DNA of 64,000 bases, taken from assembly GCA_021741145.1 (NCBI GenBank), contig JAIOYK010000020.1, positions 1-64,000 of the forward strand, read 5' to 3'. Below the pieces are notes generated by a model. It ran no database searches. It was not told the DNA's origin and worked only from the letters and a program-made list of their open reading frames with translations. How positions within the stretch are numbered: position 1 is the stretch's first letter; every line of letters begins with the position of its first letter. Below, piece after piece: positions 52,844 to 63,801 of this stretch. This DNA comes from Rhodospirillum sp. (GTDB taxonomy: Bacteria; Pseudomonadota; Alphaproteobacteria; Rhodospirillales; Rhodospirillaceae). The translations under genes and the position numbers were made by a program.

Positions 52844-53473
52844 GCCCCAGGACAGGTTGAAGGAGCAGGTGATGCGCTCTTCCTCGGCCTGATTCAGGGT
52901 GACTTCGTGGCGCAACCAGCTTTCCCACATGAACATGGTGCCCGGTGTGGGATTGAACTTCAGGAAGGTCTGGAGGTCCCGGGGGGCATTGGGTTTGCGC
53001 GGGGGCGCGGCCATCATGCGGGCCAGTCGGGGATCCTCGAATTTGATGGCGCTCGCGCCATCGGGCAGATCCACGTAAAAGGTGCCGCTGATCACACTGT
53101 TGGGGTGGATATGGGAGCCGTGGAACCCACCCGGATCGAGTACATTGACCCAAAGGGAGCAAAGCACCAGTTCCTTGTCCCCCAGGTCCCAGTGGAGGGC
53201 CTCGGCGAACTGGGCGGCGTGTTGGTGGATATGGGCCTGGAGGGTTTCGAAGGGCGGGAACCGCCAAGGGAGATCGTCCAGGGAGGCATAGGAGGTGTAG
53301 CCCGGATAGCCGTTCTCCTCGCACCACCGTTGCCCGGCCTCGTCATCGTCGGCCAGGGCCAAGCAACAGTCTCCAAGCTCCTCGATTAGCTCGGTCTCGG
53401 TTCCCAGGTCCGCCTGGTAAATGCGGCTAGGAAAGGCCAATTCAATGGCCGTTGGATGGGTATGGTCTTTCAT
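52841..53473 (-). CDS. 2OG-Fe(II) oxygenase-like protein (TIGR02466 type)
   Basis: 210 residues. FHGSHIHPNSVISGTFYVDLP (118-138, key His118, His121 and His123) and WESWLRHEV with His189 match the double-stranded beta-helix family of putative 2-oxoglutarate-dependent oxygenases (2OG-FeII_Oxy_5). Substrate unknown. Its stop codon is inside the hairpin element. Start ATG 53473. Confidence 0.82.
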   Translation of the reverse strand: MKDHTHPTAIELAFPSRIYQADLGTETELIEELGDCCLALADDDEAGQRWCEENGYPGYTSYASLDDLPWRFPPFETLQAHIHQHAAQFAEALHWDLGDKELVLCSLWVNVLDPGGFHGSHIHPNSVISGTFYVDLPDGASAIKFEDPRLARMMAAPPRKPNAPRDLQTFLKFNPTPGTMFMWESWLRHEVTLNQAEEERITCSFNLSWG

Positions 53474-53505
53474 GGTCCCGCGTTTACTCCAACGGTTCTG
53501 GCGGG

Positions 53506-56079
53506 TCAATCCCCGTGCCGGTCGGCCAGCCAACTCTGGATTTCCATGGGCACGGTCCAGCCCTGGGCCCTGTGTTCCTGGGCGGCTTTTCGCAGGAGTC
53601 GGGTTAGAAGCCGTTTGATCCAAGCCTCTTCCCGGGCCCTTTCCTGGGTCCCTTTCTGGGTCACATCCCGACCCGCGGCCCTGAGGACCAGTTGGAGCAA
53701 CCGTTCCATGCCGTCGGCCCGCCCCCAAAGCACGTCCTGTTCCCGGTATTCGTGGGACAGGAACCCGGCGAAGGCTCCCAATTCCGCGCCTTTTATCCGA
53801 TTGGGGTTATCACTGATGGCCGTTGAATCCCGGGGGGACAGGCGCATGACTTCCGCCGTCACCAAGTCCGTGATGCCCGCTGTGTTCATGCGTGGGAATA
53901 GGGATCGATCGACGAAGGCGAAGGCCAGGGCCGCGTCGATCCCCGAGTCTCGGATCCCATGAGACTCCGGCAGAAGCAGGAGGGCCTTGTAAAGGCGCGT
54001 CTTGTGGCCCTTGGTGGCCGCGGTATGGAGGCGGGCGAGCAAACGCCAGACGTCCTTCAATCCCGCGCCATGGTCTTCCAGAGCCTTTTTCACATCAAAG
54101 CCCAATGTGGATTCGAGAAACTTGTCCAGGGTATCCTGGTCCCCCGCGCCAAGGATTTCCGAGATTTCATCACCCAGGGAACGGAAGGTCTCCTTGGGTT
54201 CCAACAGGGACGTTACCAGGGGCCGGTTAAGCCAAGGTTCATTCAGTTCGTCCAGGGCATCGGCCAGCTCGGCCTTGGCCCTGTCGATGGCTATACGGTC
54301 CGCCTCCATCAGGCCAACCGTGTCATAGGCGTCATCGACGACCTGGATCACGGCCCGGACCCGACGCGCCCGATAGGCCAGATCGAAAGTCGACAGGAAA
54401 GAGCGGGGATCATCGGGCAAGTCCTGGCCCTGGCTGGCCTCGCGAATGGCCTCCGTGGTGATCCCTTCCCGAATACGGGGCAGATTGTCCGCCACCCAGC
54501 TTTTGAGCAGGAGGGCCAGAAATTGGCCATGGCGGGAGGCGGCGGGATAGGCCAGCACCCTGGCCAACAGGATCCCAAGGTCGTCGAGAATGGAACGGAC
54601 CTTGACCCGGGCGTAGACCACGGCGTCCGGCGGGACTTCTCCGACGTCCACCATGGCGCTTTCGGCGGCCCGGTCCAGGTGGCGGGAAAAGTCTTCCAGG
54701 GAGAGGGGGCTGGGCAGGTCCACCCGCCAGCATTTCACCCGCTCCGTGGCCACCTTGGCGATCCAATTCCGGTCTTCGCGCAAGCGGACGACCGTGACGT
54801 CGCGCTCCTTCAAATGACGCAGATCCTCGTAAATCGGATCATCGGAGATCATGCCGATGAGCTTCATCATGGTCTTCACGAGAGGGGGACCACCGGCGGG
54901 AGGGAAGGGACTTCCGTCCGGCTTGCCCGTCCAGCGTTCCGGCGTTCCCCAATGGGCTGGGTTCATGTCCTCGGGATCCGGTTCCAGGTACAGGATGGCG
55001 CGGTGCACGTCGCGGGCAACGGGCTTGCGCTCTATGGCGTGGATCAGGTCGGTGAAGGGATGATTGTTCTCGATCCCCCCATCCGCCATCCAGGCGCGAT
55101 CAACGGGCGACCCAGACAAGGCATGTTCCCGCAAAATGGCCCGCGGGAAGCGCGTCACCCAGTCCTTGGTCAGGATGCGCCCCGGTTCCTTGCGCCAAGC
55201 CGCGGCAATGGTTTCGTGGGTTTCCAAGGGAAAGGCCACGGGGAAGGACGCCGTGGTGCGAGCGCAATAGGTCAGGTCGAAATTATCCAACTTGGCGGCT
55301 TCGGAGGGGCGACCTTTGAAGTGCGCCATATGGGCATGGGTTCGCTCGAAAAGTTGGTCTTTTTGGTTTACCGAGGTCAGGGGCAGAGGACGAGGCCAGC
55401 CGAACAGATCCGTCCGGGTCACGAAGACGTCCAAGTCGCTGTCCGCCGGGATCAGCGGGGCGGTCGTTTTGGCGTCCATGGCGTCCAAAGCATCGGCGAT
55501 GAGTTGGGTGAAGGTATCCCCGTTGAGGGGTGTATAGCGCCCATCCTTGCTGACGAGGGCGCTATACAGGGTGCCATAAAGCCAGTCCCGGTCCAGCCCG
55601 CCCAAGGTCAGATAGTGATCCAATGTCTTCCGGCTTTCCTTGTCGGTCATTTTCCAGAGCATGCCGTTGATGGCCTGGCGGAAGATCCACCAGACCCCAT
55701 GGGGCGGCTTCACCGTCAGGACACGCAGGTCGGCCTGGTTGATCCAGGTGGCCGTCAGAGGGGTAATATCGGCCCCTTCCAGGATGGCCTTGCCCAGGGC
55801 CACGCCATTGATGCCCCCGGCGGAGGTTCCGGCGATGGCGTCAACCACCACCCGCAGGGGGGGGCAGCCTGTTTTTTGCTCGATCTCCTCGAGGACCGAA
55901 ATCCATTCCTGGGCGGTGGGACCGAGGCCCGCGGCCGCGGCGAACGTGGGGTCCATCTTGGCCCGGCTGGCACGGAGCAACTCCCAGACCTCCCGTACGA
56001 TACCGTTCATGTAAACGGCGAGGGACACTCCGCCGTAGAGAACCAACCCGACCCGGATGTCCTTGGGTGCCCGTTCCAT
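53506..56079 (-). CDS. Large patatin-like phospholipase-related protein
   Basis: 857 residues. The patatin catalytic parts are present: oxyanion region VLYGGVSLAVYMNGI (13-27), nucleophile GTSAGG with Ser86, and DGGIENNHP with Asp333. The C-terminal half (about 380-857) is helical and corresponds to the long uncharacterised part of the TIGR03607 patatin-related family. It would act as a lipid acyl hydrolase. There is no signal peptide or membrane segment. It lies alone between a downstream oxygenase and upstream SRPBCC gene. Confidence 0.88.
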   Translation of the reverse strand: MERAPKDIRVGLVLYGGVSLAVYMNGIVREVWELLRASRAKMDPTFAAAAGLGPTAQEWISVLEEIEQKTGCPPLRVVVDAIAGTSAGGINGVALGKAILEGADITPLTATWINQADLRVLTVKPPHGVWWIFRQAINGMLWKMTDKESRKTLDHYLTLGGLDRDWLYGTLYSALVSKDGRYTPLNGDTFTQLIADALDAMDAKTTAPLIPADSDLDVFVTRTDLFGWPRPLPLTSVNQKDQLFERTHAHMAHFKGRPSEAAKLDNFDLTYCARTTASFPVAFPLETHETIAAAWRKEPGRILTKDWVTRFPRAILREHALSGSPVDRAWMADGGIENNHPFTDLIHAIERKPVARDVHRAILYLEPDPEDMNPAHWGTPERWTGKPDGSPFPPAGGPPLVKTMMKLIGMISDDPIYEDLRHLKERDVTVVRLREDRNWIAKVATERVKCWRVDLPSPLSLEDFSRHLDRAAESAMVDVGEVPPDAVVYARVKVRSILDDLGILLARVLAYPAASRHGQFLALLLKSWVADNLPRIREGITTEAIREASQGQDLPDDPRSFLSTFDLAYRARRVRAVIQVVDDAYDTVGLMEADRIAIDRAKAELADALDELNEPWLNRPLVTSLLEPKETFRSLGDEISEILGAGDQDTLDKFLESTLGFDVKKALEDHGAGLKDVWRLLARLHTAATKGHKTRLYKALLLLPESHGIRDSGIDAALAFAFVDRSLFPRMNTAGITDLVTAEVMRLSPRDSTAISDNPNRIKGAELGAFAGFLSHEYREQDVLWGRADGMERLLQLVLRAAGRDVTQKGTQERAREEAWIKRLLTRLLRKAAQEHRAQGWTVPMEIQSWLADRHGD

Positions 56080-56207
56080 GGTCCCTCTCTCCCCTTCCGT
56101 TTAAAAACCGCCTTGTTCAGGGGATGAGGATAGGTCGAGGGGGGCGCGATGACAATGAAAGAGGATTTTATTAAACAATTACACTAAATAAGTGTGTCGA
56201 GATGACC
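56080..56207. promoter_or_regulatory. AT-rich promoter region of the patatin-like gene
   Basis: Short non-coding gap holding ACACT-AAATA-AGTGT (56181-56195), an inverted repeat that may be an operator for the patatin gene or the end of the SRPBCC transcript. No clear -35/-10 pair could be chosen. Confidence 0.35.
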
Positions 56208-56663
56208 CTACATGGCGCGCAGATGGTCCCGCATGTCGCGCAAGTGGATACTCCACCCCGCTGAATGGTTGGCGAGCAGGGTATCCTTGGCCTCTTCGCC
56301 CTGGCCTCGGCCCAGGGCGTCCCAACCGGTGTGGTCCAGGCGCAGACGGGTGCGCCCAGGGGCAGGTTCTTCCAGGGTGATCGAGACTCGGGTGATCAAA
56401 GGCCAGCCGCGGTCCTTCCAAGTCATCACCAGTTGGTTCGGTGGTTGGCAGGTCAGGACTTCGCCCTCGGTGACCATGGGGATCCCGGTGCCGTCGTCCC
56501 AGTCCTCCCGCAACTTGCCGCCCACCCGGGCGTCGAGGGTGACGTGGTCTCCCCACCAGGACCGGATGTGTTCGGGGCCGGTTAGAATCTCCCAAACCCG
56601 ATCGGGGGGAGCGGGAAGGGTGAGGGTTAAACTCAGTCGGTCGGGGCCGTTTTCCACATCCAT
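56208..56663 (-). CDS. SRPBCC/AHSA1-type domain protein
   Basis: 151 residues, START-like fold. LPAPPDRVWEILTGPEHIRSWWG (in parts, 16-38) and DHTGWDALGRGQG followed by GWSIHLRDMRDHL are typical of the activator-of-Hsp90 (AHSA1)-like ligand-binding group. Ligand unknown. It lies 18 bp after uvrA on the same strand and may be co-transcribed. Confidence 0.85.
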   Translation of the reverse strand: MDVENGPDRLSLTLTLPAPPDRVWEILTGPEHIRSWWGDHVTLDARVGGKLREDWDDGTGIPMVTEGEVLTCQPPNQLVMTWKDRGWPLITRVSITLEEPAPGRTRLRLDHTGWDALGRGQGEEAKDTLLANHSAGWSIHLRDMRDHLRAM

Positions 56664-56681
56664 GGGGCGTTCCTTTTCGTC

Positions 56682-59531
56682 TTATTCCACGGGTTTCCGG
56701 GCGGCCAGATAGGGCTTCAGATAGGTGCCCGTATGGCTTCCCGGCGTGGCCGCGACCGCTTCGGGAGTACCCTGGGCGACAACGTGACCACCGCCGGCCC
56801 CCCCCTCGGGTCCCATGTCGATGATGTGGTCGGCGGTTTTGATGACCTCCAGGTTATGCTCGATCACCAGAACCGTGTTCCCGGTGTCCACCAAGGCTTG
56901 AAGGACCTCCATCAGCTTTCGCACATCCTCGAAATGCAGGCCCGTGGTGGGTTCGTCGAGGATATAGAGGGTGCGCCCCGTTGCCCGTTTGGACAGCTCC
57001 TTGGAGAGTTTCACCCGCTGAGCCTCGCCACCGGACAGGGTTGTGGCCTGCTGACCCAGGTGGACATAGTCCAGACCCACCTGGGAGAGCAGGTCCATCT
57101 TGTCGCGCACGGCGGGGACGGCCTTGAAGAAGTCCTTGGCCTCCTCGACGGTCATGTCCAGCACGTCGGCGATGGATTTGCCCTTGAAGGCGACCTCCAG
57201 GGTTTCCCGGTTGTAACGCTTGCCCTTGCAGACGTCGCAGGTCACGAAAACATCGGGCAGGAAGTGCATTTCGATCTTCAGCACGCCGTCGCCCTGGCAA
57301 GCCTCGCAGCGCCCCCCCTTCACGTTGAAGGAGAAGCGGCCCGGCTTGTAGCCCCGGGTCTTGGCTTCGGGCAGACCCGCGAACCAATCGCGGATGGGGG
57401 TAAAGGCACCGGTGTAGGTGGCCGGATTGGACCGAGGCGTGCGGCCGATGGGGCTCTGGTCGATGTCGACGATTTTGTCGATATGGTGGATGCCCTCGAT
57501 GGTGTCGTGGTCGCCGGGCAGATCCCGGGCGCCGTGCAGGTGGCGGGCGAGGGCCTTGTACAGGGTCTCGATCACCAGGGTCGACTTGCCGCCGCCGGAC
57601 ACACCGGTGATGCAGGTGAAGGTGCCCAGCGGAATCTTGACGGTCACGGACTGGAGGTTGTTGGCCCGGGCGCCCTTGATCTCCAAAAACCGGCCATCCC
57701 CGGGGCGGCGGGAGGCGGGCAGGGGAACCGCCCGTTTGCCCGTAAGATATTGACCGGTGATGCTCTCGGGCACGGCCATGACCTCGTCCGGCGTGCCCTG
57801 GGCGACGATGGTGCCCCCATGGACTCCAGCGCCCGGCCCCATATCCACCAGATAGTCCGCGGCGCGGATGGCGTCCTCGTCATGTTCGACGACGATCACC
57901 GTGTTGCCGATGTCCCGCAGGCGTTTCAAGGTGATGAGCAGCCGGTCGTTGTCCCGCTGGTGCAAGCCGATGGAGGGTTCGTCCAGCACGTAGAGGACGC
58001 CGGTCAGCCCCGAACCGATCTGACTGGCCAGACGGATCCGTTGACTCTCTCCGCCCGACAGGGTGCCCGAGGTGCGAGAGAGGGACAGGTAGTCCAGGCC
58101 CACGTTGCCGAGGAAGCCCAAGCGTTCGTTGATCTCCCGCAGGATACGGTCGGCGATGGACAGGTCCTTCTCCGAAAGCAAGCTTTCCAGACCCGCGAAC
58201 CACGCCCGGGCCCCGGCGATGGACAGGGCGGAAATCTCGCCCACGTGCTTGCCCTGGATCTTGACGGCCAAGGCTTCAGGCTTCAGGCGGTGGCCTCCGC
58301 AGGCTTCGCAGGGGGCGGTGGCCTGATAGCGTGACAATTCGTCTCGAATCCAATTGCTGTCCGTCTCCCGCCAACGCCGCTGAATGTTGGGGATCACCCC
58401 CTCGAAGGGCTTTTCGGTCTTGTAGCTCCGCGTCCCGTCGTTGAAGGCCAGGGGGATGATCTCCTTGCCGGACCCATGGAGGACCACTTGGCGGACCTCC
58501 TCCGGAAGGTCCTTCCATGGCCTGTCCATGTCGGCGCCGAAGTGTCTGACAACGCTGGATAAAGCCTGGGCGTAGTAGGGGGAGGGCGGGGTCTGGCTCG
58601 ACCAGGGAGCGACGGCGCCCCTGTTGAGGCTGAGTGTCTGGTCGGGGACCACCAGCTCCGGATCGAAATACATAGTCACCCCGAGGCCGTCGCAAGTGGG
58701 ACAGGCGCCGAAGGGGTTGTTGAAGGAAAACAGACGCGGCTCGATCTCATCAATGGTGAAGCCGCTGACCGGGCAGGCGAAGCGGGCCGAATAGGTGTGG
58801 CGCGCGCCGGTTTGGGCATCCTCGGCGAAGACCAGGCCATCGGACAGCTCCAGGGCCGTTTCCAGGGAGTCCGCCAAGCGGGTTTGCAGGCCCTCGCGCA
58901 CGATCAGGCGGTCCACGACCACCTCGATTTCATGTTTGATCTTCTTATTCAAAGCGGGGACGTCGGAGATTTCGTAAATCTCGCCATCCACCTTCACCCG
59001 GCTGAACCCCTTCTTGGACAGCTCCGCCAGTTCCTTCTTGAACTCGCCCTTTCGGCCCCGGGCGATGGGGGCGAGGAGATAGAGGCGCGCGCCCTCCTCC
59101 AGTCCCATGATCCGGTCGACCATCTGGCTGACCGTCTGGCTTTCGATGGGCAGACCCGTGGCCGGGGAATGGGGCACACCAATCCGCGCCCAAAGCAGAC
59201 GCATATAGTCGTGAATCTCCGTCACCGTCCCCACCGTGGAGCGCGGATTGCGCGACGTTGTCTTCTGCTCGATGGAAATGGCCGGAGAGAGCCCCTCGAT
59301 GGAATCCACATCGGGCTTCTGCATCAGTTCCAGGAACTGCCGGGCATAGGACGACAGGGACTCCACATAGCGCCTTTGCCCTTCGGCGTAGATTGTGTCA
59401 AAGGCGAGACTCGACTTGCCAGAGCCGGATAACCCCGTGATAACAACCAACTTATCCCTTGGAATTGTAAGGTTTACGTCTTTCAGGTTGTGTTGCCTCG
59501 CGCCGCAGACGCGTATTTCGTGAGTGCTCAT
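56682..59531 (-). CDS. uvrA: Excinuclease ABC subunit A
   Basis: 949 residues. Two ABC ATPase cores carry Walker [10 protein letters not shown] (33-41) and GVSGGGKST, with signatures [12 protein letters not shown] and [12 protein letters not shown]. The zinc modules are present (CPVSGF...CPTC and CEACQGDG...CDVCKGKRY). UvrA finds bulky DNA lesions and loads UvrB. I found no clear LexA-type GTTC repeat upstream. Divergent from the liv operon. Confidence 0.99.
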   Translation of the reverse strand: MSTHEIRVCGARQHNLKDVNLTIPRDKLVVITGLSGSGKSSLAFDTIYAEGQRRYVESLSSYARQFLELMQKPDVDSIEGLSPAISIEQKTTSRNPRSTVGTVTEIHDYMRLLWARIGVPHSPATGLPIESQTVSQMVDRIMGLEEGARLYLLAPIARGRKGEFKKELAELSKKGFSRVKVDGEIYEISDVPALNKKIKHEIEVVVDRLIVREGLQTRLADSLETALELSDGLVFAEDAQTGARHTYSARFACPVSGFTIDEIEPRLFSFNNPFGACPTCDGLGVTMYFDPELVVPDQTLSLNRGAVAPWSSQTPPSPYYAQALSSVVRHFGADMDRPWKDLPEEVRQVVLHGSGKEIIPLAFNDGTRSYKTEKPFEGVIPNIQRRWRETDSNWIRDELSRYQATAPCEACGGHRLKPEALAVKIQGKHVGEISALSIAGARAWFAGLESLLSEKDLSIADRILREINERLGFLGNVGLDYLSLSRTSGTLSGGESQRIRLASQIGSGLTGVLYVLDEPSIGLHQRDNDRLLITLKRLRDIGNTVIVVEHDEDAIRAADYLVDMGPGAGVHGGTIVAQGTPDEVMAVPESITGQYLTGKRAVPLPASRRPGDGRFLEIKGARANNLQSVTVKIPLGTFTCITGVSGGGKSTLVIETLYKALARHLHGARDLPGDHDTIEGIHHIDKIVDIDQSPIGRTPRSNPATYTGAFTPIRDWFAGLPEAKTRGYKPGRFSFNVKGGRCEACQGDGVLKIEMHFLPDVFVTCDVCKGKRYNRETLEVAFKGKSIADVLDMTVEEAKDFFKAVPAVRDKMDLLSQVGLDYVHLGQQATTLSGGEAQRVKLSKELSKRATGRTLYILDEPTTGLHFEDVRKLMEVLQALVDTGNTVLVIEHNLEVIKTADHIIDMGPEGGAGGGHVVAQGTPEAVAATPGSHTGTYLKPYLAARKPVE

Positions 59532-59943
59532 AGGGTTTCGCCCGGGAAAAAGTCGAGTGTTTTGATCCGGGGCTTATCTAGCGCGCCTGGGGCTCATTTG
59601 CACGTCTTCCGACAAAACGTAATTTTTGGATCCAAAGTCCACTATTGGAGCAACAATTTGTCGCTCGCGAAGTGCCCTAGGACAGATGTATAAAGATTGT
59701 GGACCGGAGGCGGGCGATCATGGCTGTCCGGGTAACGTCATGGCGTAACAGCGGTCGGATTCTGGGAATTGCGTGGCGCTGTCCACCTGTTGTAACACGA
59801 TTAATCGATACCACTTCTTGAGGGGCCGTCGTGGTGGGGGGCCCTTCTTATTCCAAAATCCGGGATGTTTGGCTCGTTTCTCGCGGCTCGTATCCAGAAA
59901 TGCGGGCAAGGTCGCGGAGATCCAAAAAAAACTAGGGGGTAGG
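59532..59943. other. Divergent uvrA/liv control region
   Basis: 412 bp without a gene I can support. It holds GAGCAACAATTTGTCGCTC (59648-59666), an imperfect 19-bp palindrome; CGATTAATCG (59798-59807), a perfect 10-bp palindrome; and a G/C-rich stem near 59820-59847 followed by TTCTTATT, a possible attenuator before livH. No ssb gene is here, although ssb often neighbours uvrA. Confidence 0.4.
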
Positions 59944-60858
59944 GTGGCGTATTTTATCCAGCAATTGATCAACGGGCTCACGCTCGGCGCGATCTATGGC
60001 CTGATTGCCATCGGTTATACGATGGTCTACGGCATTATCGGCATGATCAACTTCGCCCATGGCGAGATCTACATGATCGGCGCCTTTCTGGCGATCATCA
60101 GCTATTTGGTCTTTGGAGACATGGGCATTGTCTCCATTCCCATTCTGCTGATGGGCATGTTGGTCATTTCCATGATCTTCACGGCCGCTTACGGATGGAC
60201 AGTGGAACGGTTGGCCTACCGGCCCCTGCGGGGTTCCTTCCGGCTGGCACCGCTGATTTCGGCCATTGGCATGTCCATCGCCCTGCAGAACTACGTGCAG
60301 ATATCCCAGGGCGCGCGGGTCAAGCCCATTCAACCGGTTGTTCAGGGTGGGTTCCAACTGTTCACCCAGGGCGGGTTCGCCGTTCAGATCACCTACCTTC
60401 AAATCGTCATCTGGGTTTTGACCACGGCCCTGATGGTCGGGTTTACGTATTTGATCACCCAAACCTCTTTGGGACGTCAGCAGCGGGCCTGCGAACAGGA
60501 CCGCAAGATGGCGTCCCTGATCGGGGTGAACGTGGACAGGACCATTTCCCTGACATTCGTCCTGGGCGCCGCGCTCGCCGCGGTGGCCGGACTGATCACC
60601 ACCCTTTATTACGGTGTCATCGACTTCTACGTTGGTTTCCTCGCGGGGATGAAGGCCTTCACGGCGGCGGTGCTGGGTGGCATCGGATCCCTGCCTGGCG
60701 CCATGCTGGGAGGATTGATGATCGGTCTGATCGAGGCCTTCTGGTCGGCCTATTTCACCATCGAATACAAGGACGTCGCCACCTTTGGTATCCTCGTTCT
60801 CGTGCTGATCTTCAAGCCGACGGGTTTCCTCGGTAAGCCGGAAGTGGAGAAGGTGTGA
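59944..60858 (+). CDS. livH: Branched-chain amino acid ABC permease LivH
   Basis: 304 residues from GTG 59944, giving MAYFIQQLINGLTLGAIYGL, the family start. About eight transmembrane segments; GYTMVYGIIGMINFAHGE (29-46) and AAVLGGIGSLPGAM are the LivH signatures. It pairs with LivM in the HAAT-type transporter. Overlaps livM (TGATG). Confidence 0.96.
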   Translation: MAYFIQQLINGLTLGAIYGLIAIGYTMVYGIIGMINFAHGEIYMIGAFLAIISYLVFGDMGIVSIPILLMGMLVISMIFTAAYGWTVERLAYRPLRGSFRLAPLISAIGMSIALQNYVQISQGARVKPIQPVVQGGFQLFTQGGFAVQITYLQIVIWVLTTALMVGFTYLITQTSLGRQQRACEQDRKMASLIGVNVDRTISLTFVLGAALAAVAGLITTLYYGVIDFYVGFLAGMKAFTAAVLGGIGSLPGAMLGGLMIGLIEAFWSAYFTIEYKDVATFGILVLVLIFKPTGFLGKPEVEKV

Positions 60859-62210
60859 TGGCCGACACCGTGATCGATACCAAAAAGCCGGGCCTGATGG
60901 TTGGATGGCTCGACCTGGGCGCCATGCTCAAGGAATGCGTCATCACCGCCCTCCTGTCCGCGGTGTTGTTTCTGCCCTTCATCGCCCTCCACGCCGATAC
61001 GGGTGGCTCCGGCGGGCTTGTCATCGAGACCCGCTGGGACAGTTGGGCCTGGTTCGTGCTGGCGGCCTTCGTCGGCCGCGCCCTGTTGGTGGTCTGGCGG
61101 GAAAACCCCTCCAGCCGAACTCGGGACATGCTGGCCAAGACGGTTGTCACGCCCGTGGGTGGATTCTTCCGCAAGAACATGGTGGCCATTGGTTTGGTCG
61201 CCCTGGTTCTGGCTGTCCTCTTCCCCATCTCCCCCTTCGGAAACCGGTACTCCGTGGACGTCGCCACCACCTGGATGATTTACATCATGCTGGGCTGGGG
61301 GCTGAACATCGTGGTTGGTCTGGCGGGACTGCTTGACCTGGGCTACGTGGCTTTCTACGCCGTGGGCGCCTATTCCTACGCCCTGCTATCTCAGACCTTC
61401 GGCTGGTCCTTCTGGGTCTGTCTGCCCCTGGCCGGTGTTTTCGCCGCTTTCTTTGGCGTGATCCTGGGCTTTCCAGTGCTTCGCCTCAGGGGAGATTATT
61501 TGGCGATCGTGACATTGGGGTTCGGTGAAATCATCCGGGTGATCCTGCTGAACTGGTACAATGTAACCAATGGCCCCGATGGCATCAGCGGTATCGAACG
61601 CCCGACATTGTTCGGATTGGAGTTCGGTCGGAATGCCGCGGAGGGGGGAACCACGTTCCATGACTTCTTCGGGTTGGAATACTCGACAATGTACCGGGTC
61701 GTCTTTCTGTTCTACCTGATCCTGGCGCTTGCCGTGCTGACCAATCTGTTCACCCAGCGCATCCGCAAGCTGCCCGTGGGCCGGGCCTGGGAAGCCCTGC
61801 GCGAGGACGAGATCGCCTGCCGTTCGTTGGGCATGAATCCAACGAACATCAAACTCTCCGCCTTCGCCCTGGGGGCGATGTTTGGTGGCTTCGCCGGGTC
61901 CTTCTTCGCCACCCGTCAGGGCTTCATCAGCCCGGAGAGTTTCACCTTCATTGAAAGCGCGGTTATCCTCGCCATCGTGGTGTTGGGCGGCATGGGAAGT
62001 CAGATCGGCGTGGTCATCGCCGCCTTCTTCCTGATTGTTCTGCCGGAAATGGCCCGTGAATTTGAACAATACCGAATGCTTGTCTTCGGCGCGGCCATGG
62101 TCGCGGTGATGGTCTGGCGCCCCCGGGGTCTGCTGTCCTACCGGGATCCGACCATTCTGTTCTCGAAAATCACGGGACGAAAATCCACGGGACGGGAGCA
62201 CCAAGCATGA
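60858..62210 (+). CDS. livM: Branched-chain amino acid ABC permease LivM
   Basis: 450 residues, longer than E. coli LivM because of an N-terminal region (about 1-110) with two extra hydrophobic stretches. The core has GWGLNIVVGLAGLLDLGYVAF (in parts, 147-167), RGDYLAIVTLGFGEIIRV and GGMGSQIGVV, typical of LivM. ATG overlaps the livH stop and its own end overlaps livG by four bases. Confidence 0.95.
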   Translation: MADTVIDTKKPGLMVGWLDLGAMLKECVITALLSAVLFLPFIALHADTGGSGGLVIETRWDSWAWFVLAAFVGRALLVVWRENPSSRTRDMLAKTVVTPVGGFFRKNMVAIGLVALVLAVLFPISPFGNRYSVDVATTWMIYIMLGWGLNIVVGLAGLLDLGYVAFYAVGAYSYALLSQTFGWSFWVCLPLAGVFAAFFGVILGFPVLRLRGDYLAIVTLGFGEIIRVILLNWYNVTNGPDGISGIERPTLFGLEFGRNAAEGGTTFHDFFGLEYSTMYRVVFLFYLILALAVLTNLFTQRIRKLPVGRAWEALREDEIACRSLGMNPTNIKLSAFALGAMFGGFAGSFFATRQGFISPESFTFIESAVILAIVVLGGMGSQIGVVIAAFFLIVLPEMAREFEQYRMLVFGAAMVAVMVWRPRGLLSYRDPTILFSKITGRKSTGREHQA

Positions 62211-63075
62211 GCACCACCGCCGAAATGCTCCTGACCGTGGAGCACCTGACCATGCGCTTCGGGGGACTGGTCGCCATTGACGACCTGTCCTTCGAGGCCC
62301 GCAATCGGGAAATTACTTCGATCATCGGCCCCAACGGCGCGGGAAAGACCACTGTTTTTAACTGTTTGACCGGGTTTTATAAGCCGACGGTTGGACGGCT
62401 GATCCTGAACCATCCGAAATCCGGGAACACCTATTTCCTGGAACGGATGGAGGGTTTCAAGGTCGCCCAGGTGGCCCATGTGGGGCGGACGTTTCAGAAC
62501 ATCCGGTTGTTCGGTCAGATGTCGGTGCTGGAGAACCTGATCGTCGCCCAGCACAATGTGTTGATGAAGGCCTCGAAGTTCTCCATCGCCGGACTGCTCC
62601 GGCTTCCCGTTTACATGCGGGCCGAAAGGGAAGCCATCGACCTGGCCACCTATTGGATGGACAAGGTGGGGTTGACCGACAAGGCCGATTGGGATTCCCA
62701 GAACCTGCCCTACGGGGACCAGCGCCGCCTGGAAATCGCCCGAGCCATGTGCACCCGGCCGGTGATGCTCTGTCTGGATGAACCGGCCGCGGGCCTGAAT
62801 CCCCGGGAATCCCTGGAGCTGAACGACCTTTTGGTCTCTATCCGCGACGACCATGGGATCGGTCTTCTGCTGATCGAACATGACATGAGCGTGGTCATGG
62901 GCATTTCCGACCATATTGTCGTGCTCGACCATGGCCGGAAAATCGCCGATGGCGATCCGGCCGCGGTGCGCGAGGATCCCGCGGTCATCAAAGCCTATCT
63001 TGGTGAGGAAGAGGACGAGGAATTGCCCCCGGAAGTCGCCCAGGATCTTGCAACTAGCGGGACGGGGGGCAAGCC

Positions 63076-63079
<4 letters not shown>
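62207..63079 (+). CDS. livG: Branched-chain amino acid ABC ATP-binding protein LivG
   Basis: 290 residues. Walker A GPNGAGKTT (41-49), the LivG-specific LPYGDQRRLEIARAM signature and Walker B VMLCLDEPAAGLNP. The C-terminal tail carries an acidic EEEDEEL patch. It overlaps livM and livF by four bases each (ATGA). Confidence 0.97.

Positions 63080-63800
<721 letters not shown>

Positions 63801-63801
<1 letters not shown>

Noticed and set aside
53959-56127. 722-codon open frame antisense to the patatin-like gene
   Set aside because: No domain pattern, while the opposite strand has intact patatin catalytic motifs.
59532-59943. LexA (SOS) box upstream of uvrA
   Set aside because: No GTTC-N7-GTTC direct repeat could be found.
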